Assembly (NCBI RefSeq): GCF_003172955.1 | Contig: NZ_QGKR01000137.1 | Span: forward strand, 1-32,387 | Direction of reading: 5' to 3' | DNA from: Micromonospora acroterricola | GTDB taxonomy: Bacteria; Actinomycetota; Actinomycetes; Mycobacteriales; Micromonosporaceae | Length of the DNA stretch: 32,387 nt | In this document: in pieces, positions 23,750-31,019 of the stretch | Position numbering within the stretch: the first letter of the stretch is position 1 | How the letters are laid out: each line of letters begins with the position of its first letter | Program-made: the position numbers and the translations under genes | The notes under the pieces: generated by a model | What the model was told of the DNA's origin: nothing | The model's input: only the letters and a program-made list of their open reading frames with translations | Database searches by the model: none

Positions 23750-24094
23750 ATGTCCGAACGCTACGCGGTGCTCCAACTCGACGAGTTGCCCAGCAGGCGC
23801 TGCTCCTGCGGTACCACCCGCCGGGGCTTCGTCGCCGAGAGCGACGGCCAGGCCTCCGTGCACCTGCTCCAGGTGCAGGACGCGGTCACCCACCACCACC
23901 GGATCGCCACCGAGTACTACGTCGTGCTGGCCGGTGAGGGCGAGGTGGAGCTGGACGGGGTGCGCCACCCGGCCCGGCCGATGTCCGCGTTCCTGATCAA
24001 GCCCGGTTGCCGGCACCGGGCCATCGGCGACCTCACCGTGCTGCTGGTCTCGCTGCCGGCGGCGGACGACACCGACGAGTACTTCGATGCCTGA
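23750..24094 (+). CDS. Small cupin-domain protein
   Basis: A 114-residue single-domain cupin. The first metal motif is HHHRIATEYYVVLAGEGEVELDG (His48-50, Glu55) and the second is PGCRHRAIGD (His89), so the metal tetrad appears complete. Such proteins are small isomerases, dioxygenases or ligand-binding proteins. Near the N-terminus, RRCSCGTTRRGF carries a CxC. The ATG follows GGGAGG at good spacing; the frame is open back to 22841 by chance. It is divergent from lacI and overlaps the next cupin gene by eight bases. In this context it may act on a sugar or its open-chain form. Confidence 0.88.
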   Translation: MSERYAVLQLDELPSRRCSCGTTRRGFVAESDGQASVHLLQVQDAVTHHHRIATEYYVVLAGEGEVELDGVRHPARPMSAFLIKPGCRHRAIGDLTVLLVSLPAADDTDEYFDA

Positions 24095-24803
24095 CCGGAC
24101 GGCCCCGCTGCCCGGCGGGATCGGGGTTTCCCGGCTGCGCGTCTACGACACCGCCGGGCCGGACGGCGTGGTCGGCGGCACCCCGCACGTGCACCTGTGC
24201 TGCACCGAGGGGTACGTGGTGACCGGCGGCGAGGGCGCCGTGCAGACCCTCGGCTCCGACGGCTACCGGGAGACCCCGTTGCGGCCGGGCGCGGTGGTCT
24301 GGTTCGAGCCGGGCACCGTGCACCGCCTGGTCAACGGGGGCGGCCTGACCATCGTGGTGCTCATGCAGAACAGCGGCCTGCCCGAGGCCGGCGACGCCGT
24401 GCTCACGTTCCCGCCCGAGGTGCTGGCCGATCCGGGCGCGTACGCCGCCGCCGCGGCGCTGCCCGACGGGGGAGCGCCGGGCGCCGACGTGAGTGCCGCG
24501 TACCGGCGACGGAATCTGGCGGTGACCGGCTTCCAGGCGCTGCGGGCCGGCGGGCCGGCGGCGCTGGCCGCGTTCCACTCCGCGGCGGTGGCGCTGCGCC
24601 AACCGCTGCTCGCGCGCTGGCGGGAGCGCTGGGCGGCCGGGGCGGGCCGGGCCGCCGCCGGCACCGGCGAGCAGCTCGACGCCCTCGGCCGAGGCGACAC
24701 CGCCCACCTGGGCGACGCCGGGCTGTACGCGGTGGACGAGCCGGTCGAGCACGGCCGACTGGGCATGTGCGGCCTGCTCGACACCTATCCGACCGCCGCC
24801 TGA
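24087..24803 (+). CDS. Cupin-domain protein with C-terminal helical extension
   Basis: A 238-residue protein. Residues 1-95 form a cupin with HVH (34, 36), Glu41 and His79 in EPGTVHRLVN, a full set of metal ligands. The second half, from about residue 105, is Ala/Arg-rich and helical (AAYRRRNLAVTGFQAL, RWRERWAAGAGRAAAG) and I do not recognise it as a named domain. The ATG overlaps the upstream cupin stop by eight bases, so the two are coupled. Two cupins in tandem suggest successive steps, or a binding protein and an enzyme, in one pathway; the reaction is unknown. Confidence 0.85.
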   Translation: MPDRTAPLPGGIGVSRLRVYDTAGPDGVVGGTPHVHLCCTEGYVVTGGEGAVQTLGSDGYRETPLRPGAVVWFEPGTVHRLVNGGGLTIVVLMQNSGLPEAGDAVLTFPPEVLADPGAYAAAAALPDGGAPGADVSAAYRRRNLAVTGFQALRAGGPAALAAFHSAAVALRQPLLARWRERWAAGAGRAAAGTGEQLDALGRGDTAHLGDAGLYAVDEPVEHGRLGMCGLLDTYPTAA

Positions 24804-24826
24804 CGGTCTAAGCGGGACGGTCTCCA

Positions 24827-24845
24827 GGCCGGCGTCGAACCGGCC
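24827..24845 (+). terminator. Weak hairpin after the second cupin gene
   Basis: GGCCGG (24827-24832) and CCGGCC (24840-24845) pair around a seven-base loop, 23 bases past the cupin stop. It is short and lacks a U-tract. It may separate the cupin transcript from the importer operon. Confidence 0.35.
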
Positions 24846-24867
24846 GGCGGGGCGGCGGAAAACGATC

Positions 24868-24885
24868 GAGGAAAGGCCTTGCCTG
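24868..24885. promoter_or_regulatory. LacI-type operator A of the importer operon
   Basis: GAGGAAAGGCCTTGCCTG is an imperfect 18-base palindrome (14 positions symmetric) with an exact AAGGCCTT centre. It overlaps the predicted -35 element. It shares AGGAAAG and TTGCCTG with operator B, 41 bases away, or about four helical turns. Confidence 0.65.
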
Positions 24886-24907
24886 GCGTCCAGAGGCCGC
24901 CTACGCT
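24879..24907 (+). promoter_or_regulatory. Promoter of the importer/catabolic operon
   Basis: TTGCCT (24879-24884) and TACGCT (24902-24907) are separated by 17 bases and would start transcription near 24914. Operator A covers the -35 and operator B covers the start point. Confidence 0.5.
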
Positions 24908-24908
24908 C

Positions 24909-24926
24909 CAGGAAAGCGTTTGCCTG
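24909..24926. promoter_or_regulatory. LacI-type operator B of the importer operon
   Basis: CAGGAAAGCGTTTGCCTG is an 18-base imperfect palindrome with 14 symmetric positions, of the form CAGG.AA.CG.TT.CCTG. The central CG and flanking AA/TT are typical of LacI-family sites. It lies across the predicted transcription start. Confidence 0.72.
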
Positions 24927-24981
24927 ATACGCCGACCGGCCCGGTCCGCAGGTGTCGTTCCGGGCTCCGAGGAGGTTCCGC

Positions 24982-25923
24982 GTGACCGAGAACGCTCTGG
25001 ACACGGCGGGCCGGCAGGCCGATGCGGCCGGCGCGCCCGCCGCATCGGCGGCGACATCGTCGACCGATGGATCGTCCACGGTGGCCGCGCCACCGCCGGG
25101 CGTCGGCGGCCGCCCGCCACGACCGACGCTCGGCCGGCGGGCGTTGATCCTCGCCGACTCGCTCTGGCGCCCGGCGCTCGTGCTGGCGGCGTTCTTCGCC
25201 GCCTGGTGGTTCGTCGCCGCCCGGGAATACGTGCCCAACTACCTGGTGCCGACCCCCGGCCAGGTCTGGGCCACGATGACCGACCAGTGGTCCGAGCTGG
25301 CCCGGCACACCATGGTCACCCTCTACGAGACGGTGCTGGGCTTCGTGCTGGCCGCCGCGCTGGGCCTGGCCGCCGCGGTCGCCATCGCCTACTCGCGCAC
25401 CCTCGACAAGGCGCTCTACCCGATCGTCCTGTTCGCACAGGTCATCCCGAAGATCGCCATCGCCCCGCTGCTGGTGGTCTGGTTCGGCCTCGGTCTCACC
25501 CCGAAGATCATCCTGGCGGTGCTCATCGCCTTCTTCCCGGTGGTCATCTCCGGCGTGGCCGGGCTGCGCTCCACCGACCCGGAGCTGCTCGATCTCGCCG
25601 CCACGATGGGCGCCGGGCCGTGGCGCACCTTCCGCAAGATCCGTTTTCCGAACGCGCTGCCACACCTGATGGCCGGCCTCAAGGTGGCGGTCACCCTCGC
25701 GGTGGTCGGCGCCGTGGTCGGCGAGTTCGTCGGCGCCAGCGAAGGGCTCGGCTACGTCCTGTTGCTGGCCAACGGCAACCTCGACTCCGCGCTGCTGTTC
25801 GCCGACCTGATCCTGATGTCCGCCATCGGCATCGTCCTGTTCGTCCTGGTCGAGATCGCCGAGGCACTGCTCATTCCCTGGCACGCCAGCCGCCGGGCCG
25901 GCGTACCGCTCACCACCTCCTGA
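24982..25923 (+). CDS. ABC transporter permease, SsuC/TauC/ThiX type
   Basis: A 313-residue membrane subunit of a BPD_transp_1 importer. The first 50 residues are a disordered Ala/Ser/Pro-rich cytoplasmic tail. The membrane part starts at LWRPALVLAAFFAAWWFVAA, followed by VPTPGQVWATM and TLYETVLGFVLAAALGLAAAV. The coupling-loop EAA region is DLAATMGAGPWRTFRKIRFPNALPHLMAGLKVAV. The GTG at 24982 is chosen because GAGGAGG precedes it; an ATG at 24952 has no ribosome site and lies ahead of that Shine-Dalgarno. It is the first gene of a plus-strand set that runs to 32181 with short gaps. Confidence 0.92.
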   Translation: MTENALDTAGRQADAAGAPAASAATSSTDGSSTVAAPPPGVGGRPPRPTLGRRALILADSLWRPALVLAAFFAAWWFVAAREYVPNYLVPTPGQVWATMTDQWSELARHTMVTLYETVLGFVLAAALGLAAAVAIAYSRTLDKALYPIVLFAQVIPKIAIAPLLVVWFGLGLTPKIILAVLIAFFPVVISGVAGLRSTDPELLDLAATMGAGPWRTFRKIRFPNALPHLMAGLKVAVTLAVVGAVVGEFVGASEGLGYVLLLANGNLDSALLFADLILMSAIGIVLFVLVEIAEALLIPWHASRRAGVPLTTS

Positions 25924-25946
25924 CCGACCCCATCACGGAGGCACCG

Positions 25947-26954
25947 ATGAAACGCACCGCCACCACCGTCCTGGCCACCGTCGCCCTGCTGTTCGCCGCC
26001 ACCGGCTGCGGCGGGGACGACTCCTCCGGCGGCGGCACCGGCGTCGACGGCGACAAGCAGGTCACCCTGACCCTCAACTGGGTGCCCTACGGCGAGCACG
26101 CCCCGTTCTACTACGGGCTCCAGAAGGGCTACTACTCCGCCGAGGGCATCGACCTGAAGATCCTGCCGGGCAACGGCTCGGGCAACACGGTCAAGCAGGT
26201 CGCCCAGAAGCAGACCGACTTCGGCTGGGCGGACAGCCCGGTGCTGCTCAAGTCGGTGGCCAGCGGGATGCCGGTGCGCAGCCTCGGCGCGTACCTGGAG
26301 AAGGGCCCCTCCTCGGTGGAGTTCTTCGCCGAGGAGAACATCAAGACCCCGGCCGACCTGAAGGGCAAGACCGTCGGCGGCACGCCGGGCGACGCCCTCT
26401 ACGCGACCTTCCCGGCCTGGCTGGAGAAGAACGGCCTCAAGCCGAGCGACGTCAAGGTGGTCAACGTGGACGCCGCCGGCAAGATCGCGGCGCTGGCCGA
26501 AGGCCGGGTCGACGCCATCATGGGCTTCTTCCACGACCAGGCGCCCACCATCGAGAGCAAGACCGGCAAGAAGGTCGACGTGCTGCTCTTCGCCGACTAC
26601 GGGATGAACCTGCTCGGCACCGGCCTGATCGCCAACACCCAGACCCTGCAGAAGGACCCGGAGCTGGCCCGCAAGTTCGTCCGGGCGACCCAGAAGTCCT
26701 GGGCCGAGGCCGCGCGCGACCCGGCCGGCGCGGTGAGCGCGATGGTCGCACTCGCCGAGAACGAGCCCGCACCCGAGGTGCTCACCAAGCAGCTCACCCT
26801 CAACCTGCCGCTGATCGGCGCCGACGGCCCGCCCGGGGTGAACACCGACGCGCAGTGGACCGAGACCATCGACCTGATGTCCCGCTACGCGGAGCTGAAG
26901 GACCCGGGCGCGCCCACCGCGTACTGGGACGCCTCGTACGCGGCCCAGGGGTGA
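25947..26954 (+). CDS. ABC transporter substrate-binding lipoprotein, NMT1/THI5-like
   Basis: A 335-residue binding protein. The signal peptide ends in a lipobox AATGC with the lipid-bearing Cys21, followed by a Gly/Ser linker. The mature part opens LTLNWVPYGEHAPFYYGLQKGYY, the hallmark of the NMT1/THI5 family, whose members bind pyrimidine precursors of thiamine, riboflavin-like compounds, sulfonates or other small heterocycles. KQVAQKQTDFGWADSPVLL and GRVDAIMGFFHDQAPT continue the pattern. The ATG follows GGAGG; the open frame upstream to 24879 is a shadow. It works with the flanking permease and ATPase. The ligand is not identifiable, but the family points to a nitrogen heterocycle or a conjugate rather than a plain sugar. 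Confidence 0.92.
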   Translation: MKRTATTVLATVALLFAATGCGGDDSSGGGTGVDGDKQVTLTLNWVPYGEHAPFYYGLQKGYYSAEGIDLKILPGNGSGNTVKQVAQKQTDFGWADSPVLLKSVASGMPVRSLGAYLEKGPSSVEFFAEENIKTPADLKGKTVGGTPGDALYATFPAWLEKNGLKPSDVKVVNVDAAGKIAALAEGRVDAIMGFFHDQAPTIESKTGKKVDVLLFADYGMNLLGTGLIANTQTLQKDPELARKFVRATQKSWAEAARDPAGAVSAMVALAENEPAPEVLTKQLTLNLPLIGADGPPGVNTDAQWTETIDLMSRYAELKDPGAPTAYWDASYAAQG

Positions 26955-26958
26955 CCCG

Positions 26959-27753
26959 GTGACCACCGCGCCGGCACGGGCCGGCACCGCCATCGGGATG
27001 TCCCGGCTGACCGTCCGGTTCAGCTCACGGCGGTCGCAGACCACCGCGCTGGACGACGTGTCGCTGGACATCGAGCCGGGGGAGTTCGTCACCATCGTCG
27101 GCCCGTCCGGCTGCGGCAAGTCCACCCTGCTGAAGATCGTCGCCGGGCTCGTCCAGCCGACCAGCGGCGAGGTGTCGCTGCTGGACCGCCCGGTGCGCGG
27201 CCCGCAGAAGGAGATCGGCTTCGTCTTCCAGAAGGCCGCGCTGCTGGAGTGGCGCGGCGCGCGGGCCAACATCCTGCTCCAGGCCGAGATGCGCGGCATG
27301 GACCGGGCACAGGCGGCCCGCCGGGCGGACGAGCTGATCGAGATGACGGGCCTGACCGGCTTCGAGAAGGCGCTGCCGCACGAGCTCTCCGGCGGCATGC
27401 AGCAGCGGGTGGCGCTCTGTCGCGCGCTGCTGCACTCCCCACCGGTGCTGCTCATGGATGAGCCGTTCGGCGCCCTGGACGCGCTGACCCGCGAGCAGAT
27501 GAACGCCGAGCTGCACCGGATCTGGCGGGAGACCGGCACCACCGTGGTGCTGGTGACCCACTCCATCGCCGAGGCGGTCTTCCTCGGCACCCGGGTCGTG
27601 GTGATGAGCGCCCGGCCCGGCCGGATCATCCGCACCTTCCCGGTCGAGCTGCCGGCGCACCGCGACTACGCGCAGGTGATGTCGGATTCCCGCTTCGACC
27701 GGCTCGCCACCGACCTGCGCGGGTTGCTCGGCAGCGCGGCCGCCAACCACTGA
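26959..27753 (+). CDS. ABC transporter ATP-binding protein, SsuB/TauB type
   Basis: A 264-residue importer ATPase. Walker A GPSGCGKST (48-56), Q-loop FVFQ (88-91), signature LSGGMQQR (143-150), Walker B LLMDEP (164-169), D-loop GALDALTREQ and the switch His in LVTHSIAEAVFL are all present. EQMNAELHRIWRETG is typical of the taurine/sulfonate/thiamine-precursor group. The GTG is four bases after the stop of the binding-protein gene; an internal ATG at 26998 is a possible alternative start. It energises the permease at 24982. Confidence 0.94.
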   Translation: MTTAPARAGTAIGMSRLTVRFSSRRSQTTALDDVSLDIEPGEFVTIVGPSGCGKSTLLKIVAGLVQPTSGEVSLLDRPVRGPQKEIGFVFQKAALLEWRGARANILLQAEMRGMDRAQAARRADELIEMTGLTGFEKALPHELSGGMQQRVALCRALLHSPPVLLMDEPFGALDALTREQMNAELHRIWRETGTTVVLVTHSIAEAVFLGTRVVVMSARPGRIIRTFPVELPAHRDYAQVMSDSRFDRLATDLRGLLGSAAANH

Positions 27754-27790
27754 GCGTGATCGGCACGACCAGCACGACGGAAGGAACACC

Positions 27791-28942
27791 ATGACCCGCA
27801 GGTCGATCGGCATCATCGTCAACGGCGTGACCGGAAGGATGGGCTACCGGCAGCACCTCGTCCGCTCGCTGCTGGCCATCCGCGAGTCCGGCGGCGTGAC
27901 GCTGGCCGACGGCACGACCATCTGGCCGGAACCGGTCCTGGTCGGGCGCAACGAGACGAAGCTCCGGGAGCTCGCCGAGCGACACGGGCTCACCGACTGG
28001 ACCACCGACCTGACCGCGGCGCTCGCCCGCGACGACGTCGAGATCTACTTCGACGCCCAGGTCACCCAGCAGCGGGAGAAGGCGATCCGGCAGGCCATCG
28101 AGGCCGGCAAGCACATCTACACCGAGAAGCCCCTCGCCGAGGACACCGCTGGCGCGCTCGACCTGGCCCGGGCCGCCGACGCGGCCGGCGTACGCACCGG
28201 CGTGGTGCAGGACAAGCTCTTCCTGCCCGGGCTGCGCAAGCTCAAGCGGCTCATCGACGGCGGCTTCTTCGGCCGGATCCTCTCGGTGCGCGGCGAGTTC
28301 GGCTACTGGGTCTTCGAAGGCGACTGGCAGCCCGCCCAGCGTCCCTCCTGGAACTACCGGGCCGAGGACGGCGGCGGCATCGTGGTCGACATGTTCCCGC
28401 ACTGGCACTACGTGCTGGAGGAGCTGTTCGGCCGGGTCGCCGCTGTCTCCTGCGTGACCGCCACCCACGTGCCCGAGCGGGTCGACGAGGCCGGCCGTAG
28501 CTACCCGGCGACCGCCGACGACGCCGCGTACGGCATCTTCGAGCTGGACGGCGGGGTGGTCGCGCAGCTCAACTCGTCCTGGTGCGTGCGGGTGCACCGC
28601 GACGAGCTGGTGGAGTTCCAGGTCGACGGCACCGAGGGCAGCGCCGTCGCCGGGCTGCGCCGCTGCCGGGTGCAGCACCGTGCGGTCACCCCGAAGCCGG
28701 TGTGGAACCCGGACCTGCCGGCCACCGAGGACTTCCGGGCCCAGTGGACCGAGGTGCCCGACAACGAGGAGTTCGACAACGGCTTCAAGGTGCAGTGGGA
28801 GGCGTTCCTGCGGCACGTCGTGGCCGGTGAGCCGTTCCGCTGGGACTTCCTGGCCGGCGCGCGCGGTGTTCAGCTCGCCGAGCTGGGGCTGCGCTCGGCC
28901 CGCGAGGGCGTCCGCGTCGAGGTGCCGGAGCTGGGCCGGTGA
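27791..28942 (+). CDS. Gfo/Idh/MocA family NAD(P)-dependent oxidoreductase
   Basis: A 383-residue two-domain dehydrogenase. The nucleotide site is VNGVTGRMG (10-18), the catalytic EKP is at 112-114 (YTEKPLAED), and a conserved D...H.H pattern follows in VVDMFPHWHYVLE (Asp200, His204, His206), the usual active-site triad region with EKP Lys113. The family oxidises or reduces sugars, inositols and related polyols, often making 3-keto intermediates. The ATG has GAAGGAAC upstream. It overlaps the DUF993 gene by GTGA. The substrate is unknown; the C-terminal sequence does not resemble inositol dehydrogenases that I can recall. Confidence 0.92.
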   Translation: MTRRSIGIIVNGVTGRMGYRQHLVRSLLAIRESGGVTLADGTTIWPEPVLVGRNETKLRELAERHGLTDWTTDLTAALARDDVEIYFDAQVTQQREKAIRQAIEAGKHIYTEKPLAEDTAGALDLARAADAAGVRTGVVQDKLFLPGLRKLKRLIDGGFFGRILSVRGEFGYWVFEGDWQPAQRPSWNYRAEDGGGIVVDMFPHWHYVLEELFGRVAAVSCVTATHVPERVDEAGRSYPATADDAAYGIFELDGGVVAQLNSSWCVRVHRDELVEFQVDGTEGSAVAGLRRCRVQHRAVTPKPVWNPDLPATEDFRAQWTEVPDNEEFDNGFKVQWEAFLRHVVAGEPFRWDFLAGARGVQLAELGLRSAREGVRVEVPELGR

Positions 28943-30096
28943 CCGGCTCGGCGGAGGTGGTGCTGCCCGATGGGCGGCGGCACCGCCTGGCCGGGGGCAG
29001 TGGGTTCACCCGCCCGGCCGCGCCGGCGACCAGCCGGATCGCGTACGCCGCGGCGCACGTCGTTGCCGATCCGGGCGCGGAGAACGTGCCGGGCGCGCCG
29101 GCGGCGGTGGACTGGGACACGACGCTGGCCTTCCGGCGGCACCTGTGGTCGTACGGGCTGGGGGTCGCCGAGGCGATGGACACCGCCCAGCGGGGGATGG
29201 GGCTGGACTACCCGGCCACGCGGGAGTTGATCCGGCGCAGCGCCGCCGAGGCCCGCGCGGCGGGTGGGCGGATCGTCGCCGGGGTCGGCACGGACCAGCT
29301 GCCGGCCGGCCCCGCCACCCTGGCGGCGGTCACCGCGGCGTACCGCGAGCAGCTCGACGACGTACGCGAGGCGGGCGCCCGCCCGGTGCTGATGTGCAGC
29401 CGGCACCTCGCGGCCGCGGCCCGCGGGCCGGAGGACTACCTGCGGGTGTACGACGAGTTGCTGACCGCCGCCGACGAGCCGGTGGTGCTGCACTGGCTGG
29501 GCCCGATGTTCGACCCGGCGCTGACCGGCTACTGGGGCGCGGTCGACCTGGACCTGGCCGCCGACACGGTGATCGAGCTGATCAAGGCACACCAGTCCAG
29601 GGTGGACGGAATCAAGGTGTCGCTGCTGGACGCCGGGCGGGAGGTCGCGCTGCGCCGCCGGCTGCCGGCCGGGGTGCGGCTCTACACCGGCGACGACTTC
29701 CACTACCCGGAGCTGATCCGTGGCGACGAGGTGGGCCACTCCGACGCGCTGCTCGGCGTGTTCGCGGCCATCGCGCCGGCCGCCGCCGCCGCGCTGGCCG
29801 CCCTCGACGAGGGGGACCTGGCGGCGTACGACGAGATCTTCGCGCCGACCGTGCCGTTTGCCCGGCACCTGTTCGCGGCGCCGACCTGGCACTACAAGAC
29901 GGGGATCGTGTTCCTGGCCTGGCTGGCCGGGCACCAGGACCACTTCACCATGGTCGGCGGCGCGCAGTCCGGCCGGTCCCCGGCGCACCTGGCCACCCTG
30001 CTCACCCTGGCCGACGCCGCCGGGCTGCTGCCCGACGCCGACCTGGCGGCCGCGCGGGCCCGGGCGCTGTTCACGGTGGCGGGGGTGACCCAGTGA
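28939..30096 (+). CDS. DUF993 family TIM-barrel protein (aldolase-like)
   Basis: A 385-residue protein matching the DUF993 family, related to the dihydrodipicolinate synthase/N-acetylneuraminate lyase superfamily. Characteristic stretches are AYAAAHVVADP, DWDTTLAFRRHLWSYGLGVAEAMDTAQRGMGLD, VVLHWLGPMFDPALTGYWG and GIKVSLLD, where Lys226 matches the position of the Schiff-base lysine of that superfamily. YTGDDFHYPELI follows. If the analogy holds, it cleaves or joins a keto-acid or keto-sugar through an imine. The reaction of the family is not established to my knowledge. The GTG start overlaps the preceding dehydrogenase gene; its TGA falls in the first bases of the tandem repeat. Confidence 0.87.
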   Translation: MTGSAEVVLPDGRRHRLAGGSGFTRPAAPATSRIAYAAAHVVADPGAENVPGAPAAVDWDTTLAFRRHLWSYGLGVAEAMDTAQRGMGLDYPATRELIRRSAAEARAAGGRIVAGVGTDQLPAGPATLAAVTAAYREQLDDVREAGARPVLMCSRHLAAAARGPEDYLRVYDELLTAADEPVVLHWLGPMFDPALTGYWGAVDLDLAADTVIELIKAHQSRVDGIKVSLLDAGREVALRRRLPAGVRLYTGDDFHYPELIRGDEVGHSDALLGVFAAIAPAAAAALAALDEGDLAAYDEIFAPTVPFARHLFAAPTWHYKTGIVFLAWLAGHQDHFTMVGGAQSGRSPAHLATLLTLADAAGLLPDADLAAARARALFTVAGVTQ

Positions 30097-30210
30097 GCGC
30101 GAGGAGTGAGCCGGTTCCGCGAGCCCCGCAGTCGCGAACGAAAGCCAGCCCAGTGAGCGCGAGGAGTGAGCCGGTTCCGCGAGCCCCGCAGTCGCGAACG
30201 AAAGCCAGCC
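30091..30210 (+). repeat. Exact 2 x 60 bp tandem repeat at a stop/start junction
   Basis: Positions 30091-30150 and 30151-30210 are identical. Each begins CAGTGAGCGCGAGGAGTGAG and ends AAAGCCAGCC. The first copy contains the stop codon of the DUF993 gene (CAG-TGA), and the next bases after copy 2 (CGGTGACC) hold the GTG start of the isomerase gene. Within each copy GTTCCGCGA and TCGCGAAC can pair with one bulge. Read in the isomerase frame, each copy encodes a 20-residue unit starting VSARSEPVPRAPQ. Confidence 0.95.
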
Positions 30211-30212
30211 CG

Positions 30213-31019
30213 GTGACCGGGCTGGAGCGGTTCTCGTTCAATCAGGCCACGGCCCAGCGCTGGCCGCTGCCGGAGGTGGTGGCCGGGTGTGTGGCGGCCG
30301 GCGTGCCGGGCATCGGCTTGTGGCGGGAGCCGGTGGCGGAGTACGGGCTGGCCCGCTCGGCGAAGCTGGTGCGCGACGCCGGCCTCACCGTCACCTCGCT
30401 GTGCCGGGGCGGCTTCTTCTCCGCCGACGACTGGCGGACGGAGAACCTGCGGGCCATCGAGGAGGCGGCCACCCTGGGCGCCCCCGAGCTGGTGCTGGTC
30501 TCCGGCGGGCTTCCGGCGGGCAGCCGCGACGTGGACGGCGCGAGGCGGCGGGTGGCCGACGCGATCGGCGAGCTTGCCCCGCACGCGGAGGCGGCCGGGG
30601 TGCGCCTGGCCATCGAGCCGCTGCACCCGATGTTCGCCGCCGACCGCTGCGTGATCGCCACCCTGGGCCAGGCGTTGGACATCGCCGAACGGTTCGACCC
30701 GGCGGTGGTCGGTGTGGTCGTGGACGCGTACCACGTCTGGTGGGACGACACGGTGTACGCGCAGATCGAGCGGGCCGGCGCGCGGATCGCCGCGTTCCAG
30801 GTGTGTGACTGGGTGACCCCGCTGCCGGAGGGCGTGCTGCTCGGCCGGGCGCTGCCGGGTGACGGCTGCATCGAGCTGCGCCGGCTGCGCGAGGCGGTGG
30901 ACGCGGCCGGCTACCTGGGGCCGATCGAGGTGGAGGTCTTCTCCGCCGAGGTGTGGGCACGTCCGGGCGCGGAGGTGCTCGACGCGGCGATCACCGGCTA
31001 CCTGCGCCACGTTGCCTGA
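30213..31019 (+). CDS. Sugar phosphate isomerase/epimerase-like TIM-barrel protein
   Basis: A 268-residue protein of the xylose-isomerase-like/AP-endonuclease-2 barrel family. It starts FSFNQATAQRWPLPEVVAGCVAAGVPGIGLWRE, and the metal ligands appear to be Glu135 (IEPLHP), Asp171 with His174 (VVDAYHVWW) and Glu241 (IEVEVFS). The family interconverts or dehydrates keto-sugars, inosose or related compounds. The start is uncertain. GTG 30213 gives the family N-terminus. The GTG at 30093, which overlaps the DUF993 stop, would add 40 residues encoded wholly by the 60-bp tandem repeat. Both repeat copies keep the frame. The gene belongs with the dehydrogenase and DUF993 genes as one catabolic set. 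Confidence 0.88.
   Translation: MTGLERFSFNQATAQRWPLPEVVAGCVAAGVPGIGLWREPVAEYGLARSAKLVRDAGLTVTSLCRGGFFSADDWRTENLRAIEEAATLGAPELVLVSGGLPAGSRDVDGARRRVADAIGELAPHAEAAGVRLAIEPLHPMFAADRCVIATLGQALDIAERFDPAVVGVVVDAYHVWWDDTVYAQIERAGARIAAFQVCDWVTPLPEGVLLGRALPGDGCIELRRLREAVDAAGYLGPIEVEVFSAEVWARPGAEVLDAAITGYLRHVA

Noticed and set aside
30091..30210. Possible CRISPR-like direct repeats
   Set aside because: There are only two contiguous 60-bp copies without spacers and with no cas genes nearby, so this is a tandem repeat.
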